35,799 bases of DNA from a virus, in the IMG/VR virus record IMGVR_UViG_3300033143_003155, positions 1 to 35,799 of that record. One strand, given 5' to 3'. Under the pieces are notes generated by a model. That model was not told the DNA's origin. It was given only the letters and a program-made list of their open reading frames with translations, and did no database searches. Below are positions 27,397 through 35,566 of this stretch, piece by piece. How positions within the stretch are numbered: the first letter of the stretch is position 1; each line of letters starts with the position of its first letter. Made by a program: the position numbers and the translations under genes.

Positions 27397-29068
27397 ATGT
27401 TCCTTGAGGAACGTATTTGTTGCGAGCGCTAGGAGGAGCCATAAGCTGATTAGTGGTATTAGAGCTCGTTGAAATAGCATTGATTGTATTGCCGCCGCTT
27501 TCTTGTTTTGCGTTGCCTTTCAATTCACTATTATCTTTAGCAATATTATTAGCTACATCTGTTGTACCTTGTCCACCCGCGTCTGGTGTTACTGCGGTGT
27601 CTAATGACAGTGAAGATGATAGTTTCTCTTTGAGTGAGTCACCTCCAGGCAACCATGAAGGAATCATATTGATAATTAATTCCTTAGCCCCATTTAGTAT
27701 TCCTGTGAACACACTACCTATCTTATCACTAATGCCTGGGAACACACTTTCAATCTTACTCCATAAAAATCTTATAGGGCCTGTCATTATATCAAACATC
27801 TTTGCGCCCATACCAACTATTGTATCTATTGTCTCACCTATGATAGGATTATCAGTTAAGAAACCTTTCACTACGTCTACAAGACCATCAAACACATCTC
27901 CAAGAGAAGTGAATATCATAAACATTTTATCAGAGATCCATGCAGTTATCTGAGCAAACTTTTCCTTGTCAATAAGACCAAATGATAGGAACTCAACTAT
28001 GCCCGCACCGAAGGCTTTGATTGCTTCTACAATAGAGCCAGTTTCCTTCCATGCTTTAAAGCCGTCTAGTATACCATTAAACAACGAGCCAACAATTGCA
28101 AGTGGTAAGAATACTTTTGTTAATACTTTTAAGAACAGTGGACCTATTGCAGCAAAGAAGCCGCCAATCATTGATTTAAGACCACCTAATAATTTTGTTA
28201 TTCCTAAGAATCCTAATAAGCCACCGCTACCAGTTTCATCTTCAATATCTTCATCAGAGCCACCCTTACCACCTGCTTTAGCTGCCTTGTTTGCACGAGC
28301 AAGTTCTTCACGGCGATTTTGTTCGGCGTTAGCTTCACCTTCAATCATTGCTTCGTGCATACCTTCAGTTGCTTCCTTAATAGGGCTTAAGTCCATACTA
28401 AGTTGTTCAGGTATCTTCTCTATCAAGTCTTGATTTTGTTCCGCTGTACTATTGTCACTGATTTCCTTTTCAGGCTCTTGACTTTCAGTAAGCATATCTC
28501 CACTTGATTCCTCTTTGTCAGGATCCTCTTTAGTAGCGGCAGCGAGTAACTCTGCTCTTGATTCCTCAATACGCTCAAGGTTTTGAGTCTCTAATGCTTT
28601 CTTATCTTTGTTACGATCCTTAAATATTTCAATAACCTTACCAGCACCAACCGCAAGGATTGGACTATCAGCAAGGACACCAGCTATAACACCGCCGATG
28701 CTATCTATGTTATTGATTAAACCATCACCTATTCGTTGTGATAATTTTGTATTTTCTTGTGTGGTTGATTTTAAGCTCTTAAGATGTGCTGCAACAATTT
28801 TCCTATTGCCTTGGTCTTTCTCTGCTACCAATGCTTTCTCAAGTGCTTCAATCTCTTTGATTGATTTCTTTTGATCACCTCTTGAAGCTTTCCTACTGTC
28901 AGCAGCTATCGTCGCCGCTCGCTCCAATATACCTTTTGAAAGGTCAGACATACCTTCACCACTCTCATCAAGAGACTTCCTCATCTCTTCCAAGGCTTTG
29001 GTATATTCTATTTGGTTAGCTTGAGAGAACTTTTCAATCAGTTTCTCAAAATCGTTATTTTCGGCCAT
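27395..29068 (-). CDS. 29: tape-measure-like tail protein (557 aa)
   Basis: The N-terminal third is helical and charged (FSQANQIEYTKALEEMRKSL, AATIAADSRKASRGDQ), then come several Gly-rich hydrophobic stretches (GGLLGFLGITKLLGGLKSMIGGFFAAIGPLFLKVL, IVEFLSFGLI) and a polar, Ser/Asn-rich end. This composition and the size (T4 gp29 is 590) fit a tail tape measure that sets tail length and occupies the tube lumen. It lies directly after the gp26-like gene with its frameshift extension. The name follows T4 and is tentative. Confidence 0.65.
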   Translation of the reverse strand: MAENNDFEKLIEKFSQANQIEYTKALEEMRKSLDESGEGMSDLSKGILERAATIAADSRKASRGDQKKSIKEIEALEKALVAEKDQGNRKIVAAHLKSLKSTTQENTKLSQRIGDGLINNIDSIGGVIAGVLADSPILAVGAGKVIEIFKDRNKDKKALETQNLERIEESRAELLAAATKEDPDKEESSGDMLTESQEPEKEISDNSTAEQNQDLIEKIPEQLSMDLSPIKEATEGMHEAMIEGEANAEQNRREELARANKAAKAGGKGGSDEDIEDETGSGGLLGFLGITKLLGGLKSMIGGFFAAIGPLFLKVLTKVFLPLAIVGSLFNGILDGFKAWKETGSIVEAIKAFGAGIVEFLSFGLIDKEKFAQITAWISDKMFMIFTSLGDVFDGLVDVVKGFLTDNPIIGETIDTIVGMGAKMFDIMTGPIRFLWSKIESVFPGISDKIGSVFTGILNGAKELIINMIPSWLPGGDSLKEKLSSSLSLDTAVTPDAGGQGTTDVANNIAKDNSELKGNAKQESGGNTINAISTSSNTTNQLMAPPSARNKYVPQGT

Positions 29069-29246
29069 TAGTTAACTCTTCCTTTTCTTTTTGTAGATGT
29101 CCTATCAACATATCTATATAAACGTCTCTTTCAAATGGTATCATACTCTCGATAGACTCAAGACTGAAACCATGACTATAGAATAAATCGAAATTGGTCT
29201 TATAGAAGTTAACGATACTATCGCCACCCAGCCCTATCCGAAAAAA
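29055..29246 (-). CDS. -1 frameshift extension of the gp26-like chaperone (61 aa added)
   Basis: On the minus strand the gp26-like frame reads CAG AAT TTT TTC GGA TAG. The heptamer T TTT TTC (29240-29246) is a canonical -1 slippery site; slipping yields the frame starting CGG ATA GGG and continuing 61 codons to TAA at 29055-29057. The added peptide begins RIGLGGDSIVNFYKTNF, contains FYSHGFSLESIESMIPFERDVYIDML and ends in charged residues. This frame has no start codon with a ribosome site, but resembles the small downstream product seen in T4-like phages. It overlaps the tape-measure start by 14 bases. Confidence 0.72.
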   Translation of the reverse strand, partial: FFRIGLGGDSIVNFYKTNFDLFYSHGFSLESIESMIPFERDVYIDMLIGHLQKEKEELTNGRK

Positions 29247-29995
29247 TTCTGTAATCCCTCCAACTTAATCTTTTTCTTATAGCCACATGCCTTACACTTG
29301 AATGGAGCTTCCACTGTAACTTTAGGCATTGTATCAAAGAAAGTTTTAATCTTTTCAACTTGTTTCTCAGTCAAGTTATCAAGGAAGTCTATAACTTCCT
29401 GTGGTGATTGATCCTTAGTTAAAAATACTTTATCCTGTGTATACACGGATTCGATAAACCCTGCCATTAACGTAACACCATCTTCGGCTGAGTTCTCTTT
29501 TAGCTTATCAAGATCAAAGTCATCTAACATGCCAAGCTGAGGGTATCTCATAACAACGCCTATATCATCATTAAGCATTATCTTTGAAGTGTGCTTCTTA
29601 TCCTCAACAACCTTAACCTTTTCAAGATCAATGGTCACCTTATTACTTGTGTTACACGCTGTCTCAGCAGGAATAACATCATCCACTTTAACCATGTTCT
29701 TACATTTATAATTTGCAGTGACAACCTCACCTTTAGACTTCATACGCAAGTGAACAAATATCCACTCAATGTCTATGATAGGTAATGTCTCAACATTCAA
29801 TGAGCCGAAGGTACATGCATCGACAATAGATGTGATTGCATTTATAACTTCTTGAGTTTCATTATTCTTTAAACCCTCAAGAGCCATTAGTAATACTTTC
29901 TCTTCCTTAACATAAAATGGTCTATATTTAATTTTTTTGTTACTTGATGGAAGCGTTAGACTGTATTTGCTTGTATTTACAACAGGTAAAGCCAT
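29234..29995 (-). CDS. 26: baseplate hub / tail assembly chaperone, gp26-like (253 aa)
   Basis: The N-terminal SKYSLTLPSSNKKIKYRPFYVKEEKVLLMALEG is the signature of the gp26-type family of T4-like phages. It also has DIEWIFVHLRMKSKGE, FKCKACGYKKK (a two-Cys knuckle, with Cys also near residues 99 and 113) and the end LEGLQNFFG. In T4 gp26 acts in baseplate hub assembly. The C-terminal slippery site lets a fraction of ribosomes add 61 residues, as tail chaperones do. It starts 22 bases after the tail-tube-fold gene upstream. Confidence 0.72.
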   Translation of the reverse strand: MALPVVNTSKYSLTLPSSNKKIKYRPFYVKEEKVLLMALEGLKNNETQEVINAITSIVDACTFGSLNVETLPIIDIEWIFVHLRMKSKGEVVTANYKCKNMVKVDDVIPAETACNTSNKVTIDLEKVKVVEDKKHTSKIMLNDDIGVVMRYPQLGMLDDFDLDKLKENSAEDGVTLMAGFIESVYTQDKVFLTKDQSPQEVIDFLDNLTEKQVEKIKTFFDTMPKVTVEAPFKCKACGYKKKIKLEGLQNFFG

Positions 29996-30017
29996 GATGA
30001 TTAACCTCTATAATTTA

Positions 30018-30647
30018 TTAGAAAAAGTTATTAACAGCACTACTTATGCTATTAACTGCCGCTCCTTCGTCAATAAAGCTTGGGGCTAAATCATTAATGA
30101 ATGACTCGGCTCCACCTATACCAGGGATCTTCTCCCAGTTCCTATATGTGAACGTAACGCCGAAGGTTTCAATCGTATCTACTTGATCGTAACCTAATGT
30201 TATTTCACTAAGGGTAGTAGGGTATGCTTCTAATAGTTTCACTCCATGAACTATTTTACCCGCATTATCGTACTGCATGATTACTATATATGACGTATAG
30301 TTTTCGTAGTATTCAAAATTCTTTGTTTCTTGGTCAAACGTGTTATGTATCCATGCATCAAAATAATTTCTTATATTAAATTCACTATCACTATAAAAAC
30401 CTAATGATGCTTCCGTATAAATCAAATCATTAGGCATCTTACGTATAGGTCCTGCTGTACGTTGTTCGCTTGTGCCTATTGACAGCGCAGGAAATGCCGC
30501 TTGGTGACAGTTAAGCTCTATGTCTTTCATCTTGGTAGTAAGAAGGTTAGTCAGCATTACATAAGGAATACCAAACTGCACCCAATACCTATTAGGACGA
30601 GCATAATCCTTTACGAGACCTTTCATTGCGGTTATGTTTAATGACAT
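30018..30647 (-). CDS. tail-tube-fold protein, gp54/gp19-like (209 aa)
   Basis: PNRYWVQFGIP near residue 17, the LTTKMKDIELNCHQAAFPALSIGT strand and the late GVKLLEAYPTTLSEITLGYDQVDTIETFGVTFTYRNWEKI block are typical of T4-type tail-tube and tube-initiator domains. Gp19 of T4 has 163 residues and gp54 320; this protein (209) may be the baseplate tube initiator or a tube paralogue. It overlaps the gene upstream by one base. Confidence 0.65.
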   Translation of the reverse strand: MSLNITAMKGLVKDYARPNRYWVQFGIPYVMLTNLLTTKMKDIELNCHQAAFPALSIGTSEQRTAGPIRKMPNDLIYTEASLGFYSDSEFNIRNYFDAWIHNTFDQETKNFEYYENYTSYIVIMQYDNAGKIVHGVKLLEAYPTTLSEITLGYDQVDTIETFGVTFTYRNWEKIPGIGGAESFINDLAPSFIDEGAAVNSISSAVNNFF

Positions 30648-31207
30648 TAGCTATACATCCTTCTACTTAATTGATAAACCTTATTGTTACTAGAGCCAAC
30701 AAACCTTGCCGTTGGTAGGAATACAGCATTTTCCCAATCCGATGCAGGTATAAGAGCAAACTTTGTTTTCATGTGACTGTATAAATAATTTTTAATTGTT
30801 GGTTGGAACTCTTTATATTTAGCAACGCCCTTAAGGAGGCTATACGTTACACGGAGTCTTGTTGTTTCATCCATCTTCTTATTTGTTGCAAAGGCCATAA
30901 GCTTGTTAAGTAATAACAACCTAACCTTAGGCTGTAAGTAATGCAAGTTTAGTCCTTGAAACCCTGAGCCTGTTCGATCAATAACAATAACAAGAGGGTT
31001 CCTATCATAATAAGGCAATACAGTTTTAAGCTTAGGGCTATATACGAAGTGATACATCCTTCCTAACAAAGGCTTTGACTTGATAAGGCTTTTGTCAACC
31101 TTACCACCATTAATTTTATTTTTAAGCCATTCCTTAGAGCGTCTTGAGTTGCGAGCAACACTGTCCTTCTTAATACCGCTTAAATTGTCAACAATTGAAT
31201 CTGCCAC
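30647..31207 (-). CDS. conserved phage protein, unknown function (186 aa)
   Basis: The start is GTG 31207 (preceded by AGGATA on the minus strand), 2 bases after gene 4. Basic N-terminus (KKDSVARNSRRSKEWLKNKIN), then LLGRMYHFVYSPKLKTVLPYYDRNPLVIVIDRTGSGFQGLNLHYLQPKVRLLLL, a block I recall as conserved in T4-like marine phages but without a function. Its place in a structural operon suggests a morphogenesis role. Confidence 0.65.
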   Translation of the reverse strand: MADSIVDNLSGIKKDSVARNSRRSKEWLKNKINGGKVDKSLIKSKPLLGRMYHFVYSPKLKTVLPYYDRNPLVIVIDRTGSGFQGLNLHYLQPKVRLLLLNKLMAFATNKKMDETTRLRVTYSLLKGVAKYKEFQPTIKNYLYSHMKTKFALIPASDWENAVFLPTARFVGSSNNKVYQLSRRMYS

Positions 31208-31209
31208 GT

Positions 31210-31680
31210 TTAAAATATCCTATTCTTTGATGGGAAAAACTTCTTATCCTTCCATACACCTCTTTCCGTCAATACCATGAACTCCATATTGTGTAAGTCT
31301 GCAAACTTACGAGCATGGAACCATTTTGCTTGATTGACACCATATGTCTTAACTTCATTTATGAAGCGGCGCGTCTTACGCTGCCTTTTCTTAGGTTCAA
31401 TTGATTGAGCATAAGGCTTAACTTCAATTAGTTGTTGTACTATGTTGCCTTGCTTATCTTGCATCTCTGCCCAAAAGTCAATATGGTATCTGTGTATCCT
31501 ATTGTCTACTGGACTCACATAAGGAATGATATACTCCTCAGAGTTCCATTGCAACACATTAGATGATGAGTCAAGCCGTTTCATCACCTTCAATTCCCAT
31601 AATGATCTATAGGTGACGCTGTTCACATCACCTCGGTATTTGCTCCTATTCTTTACAACGTACTTTCCCTTATATGACAT
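31210..31680 (-). CDS. 4: head completion nuclease gp4 (TnsA-like fold)
   Basis: The 156-residue product matches gp4: YRGDVNSVTYRSLWELKVMKRLDSSSNVLQWNSEEYIIPYVSP, then RIHRYHIDFWAEM and LIEVKPYAQS, giving the E...D...ExK arrangement of PD-(D/E)XK enzymes of the TnsA type. T4 gp4 (150 residues) completes heads before tail joining. AAAGGA precedes ATG. It is the first gene of the leftward late operon, read from the palindromic late promoter. Confidence 0.85.
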   Translation of the reverse strand: MSYKGKYVVKNRSKYRGDVNSVTYRSLWELKVMKRLDSSSNVLQWNSEEYIIPYVSPVDNRIHRYHIDFWAEMQDKQGNIVQQLIEVKPYAQSIEPKKRQRKTRRFINEVKTYGVNQAKWFHARKFADLHNMEFMVLTERGVWKDKKFFPSKNRIF

Positions 31681-31705
31681 CTATTAATCCTTTTAAAAGT
31701 ATGCC

Positions 31706-31727
31706 ATAATATTTATATAAATATTAT
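31706..31727. promoter_or_regulatory. divergent T4-type late promoters in a 22-bp palindrome
   Basis: A perfect AT-only palindrome centred between 31716 and 31717 contains TATAAATA on the plus strand (31716-31723) and, overlapping by two bases, on the minus strand (31710-31717). Each is an exact match to the T4 late promoter. It sits in the 78-base gap between gene 4 (leftward) and the gp48-like gene (rightward), so one site should serve both structural operons. Confidence 0.85.
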
Positions 31728-31758
31728 AGGTACAAATAAGATATTAACAGGACAAATC

Positions 31759-32724
31759 ATGGCATCTTTCATAAAAGACATTAATTTATCAAGCCTAACG
31801 GCCAAAATACAGCCTGAATCATTTGGATTGATCAGAAACAACGCCGATCTGAGTAGGGCGGTCAATCTTGTTGCTGGTATTATTGACAGCGACTATCTGA
31901 GTAATGGCAAACTGACCAAGAAGGATAAAACACCAACCGAATTAAAATATCCAATAGATATTGTAGCCAACAAAGAACACGACACATATATGAAGTTTTC
32001 GGCTGTAGAGGAAAGGCACCAAACTCCATCAGGAAAAGATAAAGACGGTACTGAGGTTAAATCAGTATTATCACCTCAAACAACAATCTTATTATATAAC
32101 CCAGGTCAATTAGCAATCAGCTATGAAAAGAGATGGGCTCAAGAGGAGTTAGGTGTTGCTGGCGGTATAAACACCCAAGGCGGAGTTATGGAGGCTATCA
32201 AGTCAGGTGTTAGTCAACTCGTAGGCAGGGGTGAGGACTCAATTGCAAGATCAGCATCCTCAGGAACTGGACTAAACTTATCAGGCGCATTAGAGCACAC
32301 AAGACAATCAGTTGTCAACCCTAACTTGAAATTACTCTTCAAGGGAATCAACATGAGGACATTTCAATTTTCATTCATGTTCTCTCCTCGTAGTGAGGCG
32401 GAGGTGTTACAATCTCTTGCAATTGTAAAATCATTTAAGTATTATTCAGCCCCGTGGATTGAAGGTCCGTTTCATCATTACCCTGCCTTATTCAATATTC
32501 AATTAATGAAACGCCCAGCAACAGGTGGCGCCGTTGAGAACCTATTCAAGTATAAGAAGGCGGCATGTACATCTGTTACCGTAGACTATGCGCCAAATAG
32601 CATATGGGCAACATTTAAAGACGGCACACCAGTTTCATTCCGTATGGACTTATCATTTACTGAAACAGATGTTGTGACACGTAAAGACATTGCCCCACGT
32701 AATGAAACAGAAGTAGGAGCATAA
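31759..32724 (+). CDS. 48: baseplate tail-tube cap/initiator protein (gp48/gp54-like, 321 aa)
   Basis: AGGACAAATC precedes ATG 31759. The middle of the protein, LLFKGINMRTFQFSFMFSPRSEAEVLQSLAIVKSFKYYSAP, followed by YPALFNIQLM, matches the tube-like domain of gp48 and gp54 in T4-like phages, which form the first rings on the baseplate. The position just before gene 53 and the hub genes fits. I cannot separate 48 from 54 with certainty. Confidence 0.75.
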   Translation: MASFIKDINLSSLTAKIQPESFGLIRNNADLSRAVNLVAGIIDSDYLSNGKLTKKDKTPTELKYPIDIVANKEHDTYMKFSAVEERHQTPSGKDKDGTEVKSVLSPQTTILLYNPGQLAISYEKRWAQEELGVAGGINTQGGVMEAIKSGVSQLVGRGEDSIARSASSGTGLNLSGALEHTRQSVVNPNLKLLFKGINMRTFQFSFMFSPRSEAEVLQSLAIVKSFKYYSAPWIEGPFHHYPALFNIQLMKRPATGGAVENLFKYKKAACTSVTVDYAPNSIWATFKDGTPVSFRMDLSFTETDVVTRKDIAPRNETEVGA

Positions 32725-32727
32725 CGT

Positions 32728-33204
32728 ATGCCATTTTTCAGCAAATTCCCAACGCTTGTATATAAAGATCATCTTGTAACTGATATAACACGGTCAATAA
32801 AGGTTAAGAACTTTGTTAAAAACAATATTTCATTGTTTGAGCCTTATCGTGTTAAAGACGGTGAGACACCAGAGTCACTTGCATATGATTTTTATGGTGA
32901 TGCAGAGAAGCATTGGATAATCCTTGCAACAAACAATATCATTGATCCATTCTTTGACTGGGTTATGGCCGACAATCTCATTGCTAAATATACAACAAAG
33001 AAGTATGGTGTAGGTAATGAATATGTAGAGCACCACTCTACCCTTGATGGGCTTATTGTTGAATCAGGCACACCAGGCTCAAACATTATCACAAACCTTG
33101 ATCACGAGTTAGAAAGTAATGAGGCTAAGCGCGTCATTAAAATCGTCAAGAGACAATACGTAGAAAAGATTGAGAACGAGTTCATATCAAAAATAAAGGT
33201 CTAA
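32728..33204 (+). CDS. 53: baseplate wedge protein gp53
   Basis: FFSKFPTLVYKDHLVTDITRSIKVKN and YRVKDGETPESLAYDFYGDAEKHWIILATNNIIDPFFDWVM, a LysM-like segment, are typical of gp53, which joins wedges to one another. Length is 158 against 196 in T4. It is 3 bases after the gene upstream and 3 before the hub gene. Confidence 0.9.
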   Translation: MPFFSKFPTLVYKDHLVTDITRSIKVKNFVKNNISLFEPYRVKDGETPESLAYDFYGDAEKHWIILATNNIIDPFFDWVMADNLIAKYTTKKYGVGNEYVEHHSTLDGLIVESGTPGSNIITNLDHELESNEAKRVIKIVKRQYVEKIENEFISKIKV

Positions 33205-33207
33205 TTC

Positions 33208-34443
33208 ATGGCTGAAACTAAACGCATACACCACCCAGGGAAGTATAAGATCAAAGAACTTGATTTGACGTCTACTCTCAACGGTAAAGACAAAGACATT
33301 ATCAATATCTTCGAAGAGATAGTAATATACGAAGATATATTTTCAAATACCATGCACGGCCACGTTGTTATACAAGAAGCCGTTGGTCTTATTGAGGGCT
33401 TCCCTATCATAGGTGACGAACAGCTCTATATTAAATTCACACCGTCAGACAATGGTGACTTCGTAGAGTTCAGCAAAGTTCTTGAGGTGTACTCAGTAAC
33501 AGACATTGTGGCAATCAGTCAAGACGTTAGACAATATGTACTCCACTTCGTGACACCAGAATTCACAAAGAATAAGAACAACCGTATATCAAAGGCATAT
33601 AGCGGCTACACATCAGACATCGTACGGAAGATATTGCTTGATACGATGCACATTGACCCAGACTTTGTTCATGTTGAATCAACTAAGCATACAAGACAAT
33701 TGGTTATTCCTAATTGGAACCCATTCAAGGCCATCAAATACCTTGCCGAAACGTCCCTAAGCGGTAAGTATAGCACGCCTGATATGCTTTTCTATGAGAA
33801 CTGCCAAGGGTTCAATTTCAGGTCAATAGCTGATATGATGTCGCAAGAGGCTAAGGAAGTCCTGAAGATAGAGCCTGATAACATCGACCCTACATCATTA
33901 GACGGTGCTCGTATCCGCGCTCTAAAGACCGAGAAGATGTATGACGTTCAAGAGAATATGTCAAACGGCATGTATGGCTCTCAGTTAATCACTCACGATA
34001 TAATCAATAAGTCTTATGCCAAGACCAACTTTGAATATACTGAATCATTTGATGATATGCCTCATGTCGACGGATCATCATCTGCACCATTAAACGATAA
34101 TACAGGTGTCGCCATAAATAAAGTCTTTTTGACAGGTATCAATTATGGAGGCTCAGAGCATGTACAGGAATTCCTCCAATCACGTTATTCTAGGATGAGC
34201 CAGGTTAATAATTATATTCAGCTAGTGACCGTACCAGGATCAACAAATCGTACAATAGGCGATATTGTGACACTAAACGTTAGATCAACATTAGTAGCGA
34301 ATGACGGCTCACAACATGACAAATATCTATCAGGCAATTACCTTATCACGAATATTAAGCACGTCTTATTAAAAGACTCATATGAACAGACATTAGAGTT
34401 ACACAAAGATTGTTTCAAAGAAGAATTGGAGAGTTTATCATAA
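33208..34443 (+). CDS. 27: baseplate hub protein gp27-like (411 aa)
   Basis: The N-terminal beta part (KELDLTSTLNGKDKDIINIFEEIVIYEDIFSNTMHGHVVIQEAVGL), then FPIIGDEQLYIKFTP and a middle helical segment SGYTSDIVRKILLDT, PNWNPFKAIKYLAETSLS, fit the gp27/gpD hub family that forms the trimeric ring above the spike. T4 gp27 has 391 residues. Overlap with the next gene is one base, consistent with gp27 and gp5 forming one complex. Confidence 0.82.
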   Translation: MAETKRIHHPGKYKIKELDLTSTLNGKDKDIINIFEEIVIYEDIFSNTMHGHVVIQEAVGLIEGFPIIGDEQLYIKFTPSDNGDFVEFSKVLEVYSVTDIVAISQDVRQYVLHFVTPEFTKNKNNRISKAYSGYTSDIVRKILLDTMHIDPDFVHVESTKHTRQLVIPNWNPFKAIKYLAETSLSGKYSTPDMLFYENCQGFNFRSIADMMSQEAKEVLKIEPDNIDPTSLDGARIRALKTEKMYDVQENMSNGMYGSQLITHDIINKSYAKTNFEYTESFDDMPHVDGSSSAPLNDNTGVAINKVFLTGINYGGSEHVQEFLQSRYSRMSQVNNYIQLVTVPGSTNRTIGDIVTLNVRSTLVANDGSQHDKYLSGNYLITNIKHVLLKDSYEQTLELHKDCFKEELESLS

Positions 34444-35543
34444 TGACAACCGCAACAGAATATATGGGAATGGGTATGCACTGGTGGACAGGCGTAGTCG
34501 AAGACCGTAAGGATCCATTAAAGCTAGGACGCGTCCGTGTGCGTATATTAGGACTTCACTCAGAGCAACGTATTGAAGACGACATTAATGGCGTAGGTAT
34601 TCCTGTTGATCAGCTTCCGTGGGCATTCCCGTTACAAGGTGTCAATTCAGCAGGCATGAATGGTATAGGTCAATCTCCTTTAGGCTTTGTTGAAGGCTCA
34701 TGGGTTGTGGGGATATCAAGAGACGGTGATGCATACCAAGATCTTATTGTATTAGGCTCACTCGGTGGCATACCAGCGAACGCACCCATACAAGACGGAT
34801 TTAATGACCCAAACCTTGTATACCCTAAAGTTGATTTCCTTGATGAGCCAGATACCAATCGTCTTGCGCGTAATGAAAAGATTGAAGAAACCGTTGTACA
34901 AACTAAATTAGATTCCGTTAATAAAGGTATTCCGAAGGCTCAAAGTGGTGAATGGGATGAGCCAGATACCCCTTATGCGCCTGAATACCCGTTCAATCAT
35001 GTAAATGAATCTGAATCAGGCCATATATCCGAGGTTGATGATACACCAGAACACGAACGCCTTCACACTTATCATAAGGCAGGTACATTCGAGGAAATCC
35101 ATCCTGACGGCTCAAAGGTTACCAAAATCGTAGGTGATGATTGGAATATATACCTAAAAGACAAATCAGTATACATAGCAGGAAACTTATCTATCACTAT
35201 TGATGGTAATGCAGAGTTATACGTTAAGGGAGACTCAGACCTCAAGGTTGATGGTAATGTCGTACAGAATATAGCAGGTAACGTCACTCAGAACATATCT
35301 GGCAACGTTTCACAAGACATTGATGGTAACGTATCAGAACATGTAGCAGGTTCAGCGGATATCAATATTGACGGTAATACAACGGTCGTGTGTCCTAATA
35401 CGCATGTGACAGGAGACGTAACAACTAAGGGCAATGTAACCCTTGATGAAGGAAGTGGAAAAATTGTTACCACAGAACATATCTGTGCATTTACAGGCGC
35501 ACCCCACATAGATGGTTCCTCATCTTGTAAAGCTAAGAAGTAA
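34443..35543 (+). CDS. 5: baseplate central spike protein gp5-like, without lysozyme domain (366 aa)
   Basis: The start is ATG 34443, overlapping the hub gene by one base. Residues 10-110 are the OB domain (HWWTGVVEDRKDPLKLGRVRVRILGLH, LPWAFPLQG, SWVVGISRDGDAYQDLIVLGSLGG). After a linker comes a series of VxGNVxxNIxGNV repeats (about residues 245-330) that build the triple-stranded beta-helix spike, ending with Cys/His and GAPHIDGSSSC. T4 gp5 (575 residues) has a lysozyme domain between these parts; it is absent here. A separate SleB hydrolase is encoded at 21292. Confidence 0.9.
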   Translation: MTTATEYMGMGMHWWTGVVEDRKDPLKLGRVRVRILGLHSEQRIEDDINGVGIPVDQLPWAFPLQGVNSAGMNGIGQSPLGFVEGSWVVGISRDGDAYQDLIVLGSLGGIPANAPIQDGFNDPNLVYPKVDFLDEPDTNRLARNEKIEETVVQTKLDSVNKGIPKAQSGEWDEPDTPYAPEYPFNHVNESESGHISEVDDTPEHERLHTYHKAGTFEEIHPDGSKVTKIVGDDWNIYLKDKSVYIAGNLSITIDGNAELYVKGDSDLKVDGNVVQNIAGNVTQNISGNVSQDIDGNVSEHVAGSADINIDGNTTVVCPNTHVTGDVTTKGNVTLDEGSGKIVTTEHICAFTGAPHIDGSSSCKAKK

Positions 35544-35566
35544 TTATAGTCTAGGACTAAGACATC

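Noticed and set aside
27453-28433. Long plus-strand frames (166 and 155 codons) opposite the tape-measure gene
   Set aside because: They are Pro/Ser/Ile-rich antisense shadows of the 557-residue minus-strand gene, with no plausible ribosome sites and no domain.
30780-30787. TATAAATA on the plus strand
   Set aside because: It is inside a minus-strand coding sequence with no downstream plus-strand gene; likely chance in AT-rich DNA.
35230-35440. Tandem GNV-type repeat as a DNA repeat element
   Set aside because: The periodicity is in the protein (beta-helix of the spike), not a conserved DNA repeat.
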